Assembly: GCA_016932145.1 (NCBI GenBank) | Contig: JAFGDI010000065.1 | Span: forward strand, 1-5,101 | Source: Sedimentisphaerales bacterium | Lineage (GTDB): Bacteria > Planctomycetota > Phycisphaerae > Sedimentisphaerales > SM23-30 | Direction of reading: 5' to 3' | Length of the DNA: 5,101 nucleotides | Shown here: one piece after another, positions 1-5,101 of the stretch | Layout: each line of letters begins with the position of its first letter | Position numbering within the stretch: position 1 is the stretch's first letter | Position numbers and translations under genes: made by a program | The notes under the pieces: model-generated | Seen by the model: the letters and a program-made list of their open reading frames with translations, nothing else | What the model was told of the DNA's origin: nothing | Database searches by the model: none

Positions 1-861
1 ATCTGGTGCTGGCAACAGACATTAAAACTCGACCCGGACCACCCGCAGATCGAGTTTAGAATAGCCCAGGCACTGCGTGTCAGCGGCCAGGCTGAAATGG
101 CCAAAGAATATTACCTTAGTGCCCTGCGTACTGAGCCGGGTAATGCCAGAATACTTATGGATTTTGGTCTTATGCTGTTAGAAAATAACGAACTAGGCCA
201 GGCTCGCGAGAAATTCTATCGTGTTCTTGAACAAGATCCGGAAAACGCCCAGGCACACCACTATCTGGGCGAAATATATCTGCAAAAAGGCAGGATCGCC
301 CGGGCCATAGAATTTTTCATTAACGCTATAAATTACAATCGTACCTTAGCCGGGCCTCATTTCAGACTGGGCCAATGCTATCTCAAGCTCGGCCAGATCG
401 CTAATGCCCGTGAACACCTGATCGCCGAATATATGCTCGATGTCAATAACTCCAAAATACTCAACTCCTTAGGCTGTATGCTGGAAGAAGTTGGCGCCAG
501 CCGGGAAGCTATAAGCTGCCTGGAACGAGCTGCCTGTCAGGACGAAAATGATTTCCAGACATTATACAATCTCAGTCTGTGTTATTATCGCCATGAAATG
601 TACGATTTTGCTATCAGCATTTCCCAGCAGATCTTGCAAATGCAGCCTGATCATGGTCCGACTCTATATAATATAGCATATTCCTACCTCAAAACCGGTC
701 AGTATGATAATGCCATGAAATATGCCCAGAGAGGCATTATTCTTAAAGATCAGGAAGACAGATTCAAAAGACTTTACTATACCATTAAGATACGCAAAGC
801 CTGTGAGAGTATAAGCACTCCCTATAAAAAGGTTTTTCAAATACTGTCGCAAACAAAATAA
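1..861 (+). CDS. Tetratricopeptide-repeat (TPR) protein, N-terminus cut by window edge
   Basis: The frame is open from base 1 to a TAA stop at 859-861, giving 286 visible residues; the first in-frame ATG (97) is probably internal because clear TPR sequence precedes it. Seven full 34-residue TPR units follow without gaps at visible residues 16-49, 50-83, 84-117, 118-151, 152-185, 186-219 and 220-253. Residues 1-15 are the end of an earlier unit (LKLDPDHP). Each unit keeps the expected pattern: a hydrophobic helix A with Gly or a small residue at position 7 or 8, Ala near position 20, and Pro or an equivalent turn near position 31-32 (for example LGEIYLQKGRIARAIEFF). The last 33 residues (254-286) are a basic helical cap with no TPR match. 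TPRs are protein-binding superhelices, so a scaffold or adaptor role is likely, but nothing shows the partner. No enzymatic domain is visible; one could lie in the missing N-terminal part. The family is clear, the function unknown. Confidence 0.9.
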   Translation: MWCWQQTLKLDPDHPQIEFRIAQALRVSGQAEMAKEYYLSALRTEPGNARILMDFGLMLLENNELGQAREKFYRVLEQDPENAQAHHYLGEIYLQKGRIARAIEFFINAINYNRTLAGPHFRLGQCYLKLGQIANAREHLIAEYMLDVNNSKILNSLGCMLEEVGASREAISCLERAACQDENDFQTLYNLSLCYYRHEMYDFAISISQQILQMQPDHGPTLYNIAYSYLKTGQYDNAMKYAQRGIILKDQEDRFKRLYYTIKIRKACESISTPYKKVFQILSQTK

Positions 862-992
862 CCGCTAACGCAATAATTGTAACCGCTTTTATTCCAAGTA
901 TTTACTATAATTGTTTTACCGTTGGCAGTGCATTGCTCTTTGCTCAAATTGACTGTCAGTCTTACAACAAACAAATGTAATATAGCATAAAA

Positions 993-1028
993 AAAACAGG
1001 CTTCGCCGGGATTGGCAAAGCCTGTTTT
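993..1028. terminator. Bidirectional Rho-independent terminator between convergent genes
   Basis: The arms AAAACAGGCTT (993-1003) and AAGCCTGTTTT (1018-1028) pair over 11 bp. After one C/A mismatch, GCC (1005-1007) pairs with GGC (1014-1016) around a six-base loop. An A run (989-996) lies on the left and a T-rich run (1025-1038) on the right, so RNA from either strand would have a GC-containing stem followed by U residues. It sits 46 bp past the glyA stop and about 130 bp past the TPR gene stop, so it fits glyA best and can also stop readthrough from the TPR gene. The rest of the gap (862-992) is AT-rich and shows no gene; it holds only a short dyad, GACTG-T-CAGTC (951-961). Confidence 0.88.
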
Positions 1029-1073
1029 ATTTTGTTTATTATCTTCAGAAGATGATAACTTAGCGTACTAATC

Positions 1074-2324
1074 TTAGTCTATAGGGAAATTCTGGCACAT
1101 CTCTGCCACCTGACTGCGAACTTTGGCAAGTTTGGCCTCATCGCCCTGGCTCTTGAGAGCGGCGTCAATAAGAGCTGCCATAGTTTTCATTTCAGCATCT
1201 TTCAGGCCGCGAGTAGTAAGGGCCGGAGTGCCGATACGAATACCACTGGCCTCAGTTGCCTTACGAGTGTCAAAAGGAATGAGATTCTTATTGGTAATAA
1301 TGCCGGCTGCCTGCAGGAGTTTCTCAGCAGCGGCTCCGGTAAGGTCTGCATTATACGGACGAAGGTCCAGAAGCAGCAGATGGTTATCAGAACCACCTGA
1401 GCAAAGTCTGAAACCGCGAGCTACCAATTCCTGAGACAGAACCTTACAGTTCTGTACTACCTGCTGCATATACTGCTTATAAGCAGGCTGCAAAGCCTCG
1501 CCAAAGGCAACGGCCTTAGCGGCGATAATATGGCACAGCGGACCGCCCTGTAAGCCGGGGAATACAGCAGAATTTACCTTCTTGGCATATTCCTCTTTAC
1601 ACATGGTCATACCAGAACGAGGGCCACGCAGTGTCTTGTGAGTGGTAGTAGTAACAAACTCGCAGCTCTTAACCGGGCTGGGGTGCAACCCAGTACAAAC
1701 CAAACCGGCAATATGGGCAATATCAGCCATAACTACCGCACCATTGGCATGAGCGATCTCTGCGATCTTTTCAAAGTCAATGATACGAGGATAAGCACTG
1801 GCGCCACAAACTACCATTTTAGGCTTATGCTCAGCAGCAAGTTTTGCCAACTGGTCATAATCAATAGTCTCAGTGTCCTGCTTAACGCCGTAGCTGAGTA
1901 CATTATAGAGCTTACCACTGAAATTGATCTTAAAACCATGGGTGAGATGCCCACCATGTGCCAGATCCATAGCCAGAATAGTATCACCCGGCTCAATAGC
2001 TGCGAAATAGGCGGCCATATTTGCCTGTGAACCGCTATGCGGCTGAACATTGGCATGATCACAGCCAAAGAGTGCCTTGGCACGATCGATCGCCAACTGC
2101 TCTACCTCATCAACACACTCGCAGCCACCATAATAACGCTTCTGCGGATAACCTTCGGCGTATTTATTGGTCAGGCAGCTACCAGCAGCGGCCATAACAG
2201 CCTTGGATGTATGATTTTCAGAAGCGATCATTTCCAGGGTATTCTGCTGACGATTATGTTCCTTTTCGATCAGTTTGAATATTTCGGGGTCTGACTGACT
2301 CAGGAACTCAACATTATCTGACAT
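1074..2324 (-). CDS. glyA: Serine hydroxymethyltransferase (complete)
   Basis: This cytosolic PLP enzyme interconverts L-serine plus tetrahydrofolate with glycine plus 5,10-methylene-tetrahydrofolate, the main entry of one-carbon units for purine, thymidylate and methionine synthesis. The product has 416 residues, close to the 417 of E. coli GlyA, and aligns along its length. Visible hallmarks are NKYAEGYPQKRYYGG (residues 53-67, including the Tyr55, Glu57 and Tyr64-Tyr65 equivalents), the HSGSQAN cofactor-phosphate region (96-102), His126 that stacks on PLP, DIAHIAGL (201-208, with the Asp and His that contact PLP), the cofactor lysine K230 in TTTTHKTLRGPRSG, and Arg363 in SGIRIGTPALTTRG, which binds the substrate carboxylate. 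All key residues are present. One small oddity is THGFKINFSG, where most homologues have Ser or Ala in place of the Phe. The ATG start is supported by a good Shine-Dalgarno sequence 7 nt upstream. It has its own predicted promoter and ends in a terminator, so it is probably monocistronic. Confidence 0.98.
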   Translation of the reverse strand: MSDNVEFLSQSDPEIFKLIEKEHNRQQNTLEMIASENHTSKAVMAAAGSCLTNKYAEGYPQKRYYGGCECVDEVEQLAIDRAKALFGCDHANVQPHSGSQANMAAYFAAIEPGDTILAMDLAHGGHLTHGFKINFSGKLYNVLSYGVKQDTETIDYDQLAKLAAEHKPKMVVCGASAYPRIIDFEKIAEIAHANGAVVMADIAHIAGLVCTGLHPSPVKSCEFVTTTTHKTLRGPRSGMTMCKEEYAKKVNSAVFPGLQGGPLCHIIAAKAVAFGEALQPAYKQYMQQVVQNCKVLSQELVARGFRLCSGGSDNHLLLLDLRPYNADLTGAAAEKLLQAAGIITNKNLIPFDTRKATEASGIRIGTPALTTRGLKDAEMKTMAALIDAALKSQGDEAKLAKVRSQVAEMCQNFPID

Positions 2325-2330
2325 TTTGCA

Positions 2331-2336
2331 TCTCCA
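2331..2336 (-). promoter_or_regulatory. glyA ribosome-binding site
   Basis: On the minus strand TGGAGA, with core GGAG at 2335-2332, lies 7 nt before the ATG at 2324-2322. No other in-frame ATG, GTG or TTG with similar support is seen upstream, so this site fixes the glyA start. Confidence 0.8.
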
Positions 2337-2339
2337 TGT

Positions 2340-2351
2340 ACTATATATAGT
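2340..2351. repeat. 12-bp perfect AT-rich palindrome in the glyA leader
   Basis: ACTATATATAGT is identical to its reverse complement. It lies between the leader hairpin and the Shine-Dalgarno sequence of glyA. As RNA it could form only a weak 4-bp stem; as DNA it could be a protein-binding dyad. It may also be chance in AT-rich sequence. Confidence 0.4.
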
Positions 2352-2355
2352 TACA

Positions 2356-2380
2356 CTCTCTCAACCGGCGGTCGAGAGAG
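2356..2380 (-). promoter_or_regulatory. Hairpin at the 5' end of the predicted glyA transcript
   Basis: On the minus strand CTCTCTC (2380-2374) pairs with GAGAGAG (2362-2356). The stem continues through a G-U wobble and ACC/GGU to a three-base GCC loop, making 11 continuous pairs in RNA. No U tract follows, so it does not look like a terminator for yidC. It begins only a few bases after the start point expected from the promoter at 2390-2418. That placement suits either a 5' stabilising stem-loop on the mRNA or an operator dyad overlapping the start of transcription. It ends 31 nt before the glyA ATG and does not cover the Shine-Dalgarno sequence. The structure is visible in the sequence; its role is inference. 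Confidence 0.6.
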
Positions 2381-2389
2381 AAAAGGTTA

Positions 2390-2418
2390 ATAATAGCGGG
2401 TTTCTCTAAAAAAATCAA
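2390..2418 (-). promoter_or_regulatory. Predicted sigma70-type promoter for glyA
   Basis: On the minus strand the -35 element TTGATT (2418-2413, four of six consensus bases) is separated by exactly 17 bp from the -10 element TATTAT (2395-2390, five of six). Transcription would start near 2382-2384, giving a leader of roughly 60 nt. It lies between the yidC stop and glyA, which suggests that glyA is transcribed independently of yidC. This is a consensus match only, and promoter consensus in this lineage is not well established. Confidence 0.6.
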
Positions 2419-2461
2419 GTAGGACAGTATCAGGAATATAAAGCATAAACCTGCATTGTCA

Positions 2462-2482
2462 TTGTAAATTCAGCAATTACAA
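2462..2482. repeat. Short inverted repeat downstream of yidC
   Basis: TTGTAA (2462-2467) and TTACAA (2477-2482) are inverted around nine bases, with two further possible pairs inside. It lies 22 bp past the yidC stop. The stem is AT-rich and has no adjacent U tract in the yidC direction, so it is a poor terminator. Its function is unknown. Confidence 0.3.
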
Positions 2483-2503
2483 GGCCGCTGGCAATATTTC
2501 ACA

Positions 2504-4480
2504 CTATCTGGAATTTTTGCCTTTATTTCTCAGGCGTTCTGACATTTTGCCAGTAACAACTACGACACCATCTCGCTGGATCTCTTCTTGTTCCTGTAAA
2601 TGCTTTTTGATACGCTTCTGTTCAATAAGCCCGGCAAAAGTACTGGCCATAATATAAAGGTTAAGGCCTGACGGTGCGGTATAGAAAAACAGGAGCATCA
2701 TGCCGGGCATCATATACATCATCATTTTCTGCTGCTGGGCCGCTTCCGGGCTCACTGGTGCTGTACTCTGGTTCATCGATGCCCTGCTCTGGAAGAACAT
2801 CGCTATGGTCAGCAATATCGGCAGCAGATTGAAAGCATCTATATGGCCCAGTAAAGGCAGGTCGATCGGACCGGCACCAAAAGCGGTAAAGGGTATCAAC
2901 CGGTCAGGAGCCGACAAGTCGTTAAGCCAGGGGAACCCGGCAGGGAACAAACCCTGATGACGCAGACCTATATTCGAGTCAACAGAAGTATATAAGGCGA
3001 TCCAGATCGGCATCTGCAACAGCATAGGCAGACAGCCAAGAACCGGACTGAAACCCTGATCCTTATAAACCAGAGCCATCTGTCTTTGCATCTCTTTGGG
3101 ATTATCGCCATACTTCTTCTTGATCTCTTCGATCTTAGGACCCATCTTACTCATCTGCATCATATTTATCTGGCTTTTCTTAGTTATCGGGTGCAGAAGC
3201 AGACGAACGAGAAATACCAGGAATATGATCGATATACCATAGTTACCTGTTGCCCAGTAACAGAGCTGCATAAGCTGGAAAATGATCGCATTCAGCCAGG
3301 CAAAAGTGCATATAGCACAGGAGGAATTACCTGCTGTCAATTTATATTGCAGTCTGGCAAAAGGCTCCTGCTCGAATAATTCCAGGTCAATAGGTCCCAT
3401 ATAAATCTGGTAATTACACTTAACCACCTGTCCGGCAGCAATGGCACCTGGCACGATCTCAGTGTAAACTACAAGTGCATCTTTATTGAGCATTTCTTCC
3501 GGACCGGTAGTTAAAAAGGCCGGTCGGGCATGAACTGAATTAACTACAAACGGAGCAAACAAAGCCCCTTGAGCCGGGACAGAACGCATAACCGAAGTGA
3601 AAAACTTATTACTGTGGGCAAACCATTCCATCGGCTTATTTTCCGGGGTATTAACAAATGCGCCACTGGTATCTTTAACCTTTGCCGCATTGACAAGTTC
3701 AACGGTAAAGGCATTAGTGTTCTTATAATAACCCACAAAAACATTACGGCGATCAGCTCGAGGGTCATCGTTAATAAGTCCGGCTGGTCCGGTAAGGCCA
3801 AGAAACTCCACCTTTACCGACTGATCGCATTTATTCTCGAGCTCTATATCGAAAGTGAGTTCGTGGCTGCCTGAGGCAAAAGTAAACACCTTGACAATGT
3901 CAAGCAAATGCTTTGGACCATTATAAATACTGGCAGAGAACCGTAAAGTATCAGCGTCTTTGCTGACCAGATTCCAGCAATTATCGGTAAGATCTACCCG
4001 TTTCTGGAACCCTTCGAGCTTGACACTGGTAACCATAAAAGAGCTGTACTCTATGCCCGCGGCAGTTTTACAACTGTTGAGTAGCGGATAGCCATATTCT
4101 GTATCAGATACTTTATATTTTTGCCGGTTGGCCAGTACCGATTTAACAGATGCACTAGCCCGATCAAAGTTAATCAGGGCGTTATAGTCCAGGTCATCTC
4201 CCAGCCCACCCAATGTGACAGGCTCAGCAGGAATGTTAACATCAAGAGCGGCAAGTGCATGCAAACCAGTAAACTCTGAAACATCCTGGGCCTGACCAAC
4301 AGCGTCATCTGCAATGCCCGGAACAGTTTCACTACTATTATCAGTGGCCGTCTGCTCTGTGGCAGTGTTGACATTGGTTGATGACTGTTTTGGGGCAGCC
4401 CCCTGGCCCATCCACATCTGGAAGCCAAAAAGAATTACCATAAAAATAGCAAAACTTACTATAAAACGCTTTATATCCAT
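2504..4480 (-). CDS. yidC: Membrane protein insertase YidC, long Gram-negative type
   Basis: YidC/Oxa1/Alb3 proteins insert and fold inner-membrane proteins, alone or with SecYEG. The product has 658 residues (E. coli has 548) and ends in TAG. TM1 is at about residues 6-23, followed by a Ser/Thr/Gln/Asn-rich linker (28-65) and a beta-rich periplasmic P1 domain (about 85-375). The conserved core follows: an amphipathic interface helix (about 394-409); TM2 (413-431), carrying R426 in LVFLVRLLLHPIT, equivalent to the groove arginine R366 of E. coli; a cytoplasmic hairpin (432-477) with KMGPKIEEIKKKYGDNPKEM; TM3 (478-499, GCLPMLLQMPIWIALY); TM4 (about 548-564); and TM5-TM6 (588-618) with the PSGLNLYI signature. 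The loop between TM3 and TM4 (about 500-547) is longer than in E. coli. A basic tail (621-658) would face the ribosome. Cysteines are unusually placed, including CAIC at 388-391. AAGGA lies 6 nt before the ATG. No clear promoter is seen, so cotranscription with the phosphoesterase is possible. Confidence 0.97.
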   Translation of the reverse strand: MDIKRFIVSFAIFMVILFGFQMWMGQGAAPKQSSTNVNTATEQTATDNSSETVPGIADDAVGQAQDVSEFTGLHALAALDVNIPAEPVTLGGLGDDLDYNALINFDRASASVKSVLANRQKYKVSDTEYGYPLLNSCKTAAGIEYSSFMVTSVKLEGFQKRVDLTDNCWNLVSKDADTLRFSASIYNGPKHLLDIVKVFTFASGSHELTFDIELENKCDQSVKVEFLGLTGPAGLINDDPRADRRNVFVGYYKNTNAFTVELVNAAKVKDTSGAFVNTPENKPMEWFAHSNKFFTSVMRSVPAQGALFAPFVVNSVHARPAFLTTGPEEMLNKDALVVYTEIVPGAIAAGQVVKCNYQIYMGPIDLELFEQEPFARLQYKLTAGNSSCAICTFAWLNAIIFQLMQLCYWATGNYGISIIFLVFLVRLLLHPITKKSQINMMQMSKMGPKIEEIKKKYGDNPKEMQRQMALVYKDQGFSPVLGCLPMLLQMPIWIALYTSVDSNIGLRHQGLFPAGFPWLNDLSAPDRLIPFTAFGAGPIDLPLLGHIDAFNLLPILLTIAMFFQSRASMNQSTAPVSPEAAQQQKMMMYMMPGMMLLFFYTAPSGLNLYIMASTFAGLIEQKRIKKHLQEQEEIQRDGVVVVTGKMSERLRNKGKNSR

Positions 4481-4486
4481 TAGGTA

Positions 4487-4491
4487 TCCTT
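4487..4491 (-). promoter_or_regulatory. yidC ribosome-binding site
   Basis: On the minus strand AAGGA is followed by a 6-nt spacer and the ATG at 4480-4478. It supports this start, which also places the N-terminal membrane anchor directly after Met-Asp-Ile-Lys-Arg, as is usual for YidC. Confidence 0.8.
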
Positions 4492-4578
4492 AGAAAAAAT
4501 TCGCCTGAGGATCAATATACTATGCAAGTAATCAATCCACTAAGCATTTCCATGACAAATCAAGCATTAGAGAACAAA

Positions 4579-5101
4579 TTATCTGCCTTCACGCAGTCTT
4601 AATCCTTCAAAATCATCTAAAAATGGGTTTTTCAGTATCTTTTCAACGGTTTTTTCCAGATCATATTCAATACGGACAAATTCTACCCTGTTATCTTCTA
4701 CAATCACAAAACTGGCCCGGGTGTCCTGATCGCGACTCTGACCAACGCTACCAACATTTATAATGGCCTTTTCGTCTTCACGAATAAAATATTCGTACTC
4801 TATTTCATCACAGGGATAAAAATCAGGGTCATCGAAGAATACACCAGGTACATGGGTATGACCGACAAAACAAAGATGGTCGATCCGTTCAAAAACACTC
4901 ATGAGCTTGGTTGAGTTATTGTAAGCGTCATCAGGGAAAATATACTCGGTAACCGGCTTACGCGGAGAGCCATGCACCATGAGAATATTACCAACCTGCA
5001 ACTTAACTGGCAGACGACCTAAAAAAGCCCATCTCCTGTTCCTTTTTTCCTTGTCCGGGTCCTCTTCAAGGCACTGACGAACCCAATAAGCAGCCCTTTC
5101 C
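4579..5101 (-). CDS. Calcineurin-like metallophosphoesterase, N-terminus cut by window edge
   Basis: The frame is open from the right edge (first full codon 5100-5098) to TAA at 4581-4579, giving 173 visible residues. The TTG at 5001 that could be read as a start is internal, because family-like sequence continues upstream (RRWAFLGRLPVKLQVGNILMV). The later metal-binding motifs of the fold are present: the HG motif at H43 (MVHGSPRKP) and GHTH at 80-83 (FVGHTHVPGVFF), followed by NVGSVGQSRD (115-124). The first metal motifs (DxH, GDxxD and GNHD) should lie in the missing N-terminal half. The resemblance is to the compact YfcE/MJ0936-type single-domain phosphoesterases (Metallophos_2). These hydrolyse phosphoesters with a two-metal centre, and their physiological substrates are mostly unknown; the target cannot be read here. 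The C-terminal tail with LREGR looks lineage-typical. yidC starts 98 bp downstream on the same strand. Partial but intact in the visible part. Confidence 0.93.
   Translation of the reverse strand, partial: ERAAYWVRQCLEEDPDKEKRNRRWAFLGRLPVKLQVGNILMVHGSPRKPVTEYIFPDDAYNNSTKLMSVFERIDHLCFVGHTHVPGVFFDDPDFYPCDEIEYEYFIREDEKAIINVGSVGQSRDQDTRASFVIVEDNRVEFVRIEYDLEKTVEKILKNPFLDDFEGLRLREGR

Noticed and set aside
951..961. Small dyad GACTG-T-CAGTC between the TPR gene and the terminator.
   Set aside because: Its one-base centre cannot form an RNA hairpin loop and there is no T run after it; probably chance.
1638..2030. 130-residue open frame on the plus strand inside glyA, and similar overlapping frames inside yidC.
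   Set aside because: They lie opposite strongly conserved genes, have no recognisable domains, and are best explained as chance open frames.
2313..2336. Out-of-frame ATG upstream of glyA giving a seven-codon mini-ORF that overlaps the glyA start.
   Set aside because: It has no ribosome-binding site of its own, contains the glyA Shine-Dalgarno sequence, and has no run of Gly or Ser codons that would suggest attenuation.
2403..2503. A terminator for yidC, using the T run (minus strand) near 2408-2414 or the CAGG/CCTG dyad.
   Set aside because: The stems found are 3-4 bp with mismatches and are not next to the T run; the T run overlaps the predicted glyA -35 spacer.
4486..4512. ATCCT/AGGAT pairing that could hide the yidC ribosome-binding site.
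   Set aside because: Only 5 bp with a 17-base loop; too weak to claim regulation.
4514..4542. Possible yidC promoter: TATATT (-10) on the minus strand with TTAGTG 18 bp upstream.
   Set aside because: The -10 is good but the -35 matches only two of six consensus bases, and the region is AT-rich; not strong enough to list.
4999..5001. TTG as the start of the phosphoesterase.
   Set aside because: The frame stays open to the window edge with family-like sequence upstream, and the essential N-terminal metal motifs are missing if translation starts here.

Overview
The window is a compact bacterial chromosomal segment with four protein-coding genes, two of them cut by the window edges. The best guess for the organism is a moderate-GC member of the Planctomycetota, perhaps the Phycisphaerae. 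This rests on recalled family resemblance and not on a search. The metallophosphoesterase has the wording and the C-terminal ending (LRLREGR) I associate with planctomycetes. YidC is a long 658-residue form with a large periplasmic domain and an extended loop before TM4. I see no tRNA, rRNA, insertion sequence, CRISPR array, phage gene or toxin-antitoxin pair.

Layout: (1) 1-861, plus strand, is the C-terminal part of a tetratricopeptide-repeat protein, open to the left edge. (2) 862-1073 is a convergent intergenic gap with a strong hairpin flanked by A and T tracts, a likely bidirectional terminator. (3) 1074-2324, minus strand, is a complete glyA (serine hydroxymethyltransferase). (4) 2325-2503 is the glyA upstream region, with a good sigma70-type promoter, an 11-bp hairpin almost at the predicted transcript 5' end, and a 12-bp AT palindrome near the ribosome-binding site. 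(5) 2504-4480, minus strand, is a complete yidC membrane insertase. (6) 4481-4578 is a short gap. (7) 4579-5101, minus strand, is the C-terminal 173 residues of a calcineurin-like metallophosphoesterase running off the right edge.

The three minus-strand genes run phosphoesterase, yidC, glyA. The phosphoesterase and yidC may share a transcript: the gap is 98 bp, with no clear terminator and only a poor promoter candidate. glyA appears to have its own promoter. The genes share no obvious pathway: one-carbon and glycine metabolism, membrane-protein insertion, and a hydrolase of unknown substrate. This looks like ordinary core chromosome, and I found no convincing new multi-gene system. The points most worth a second look are the promoter-proximal hairpin in the glyA leader, a CXXC pair beside the membrane in YidC together with four cysteines in its periplasmic domain, and the gap-free array of 34-residue TPR units.
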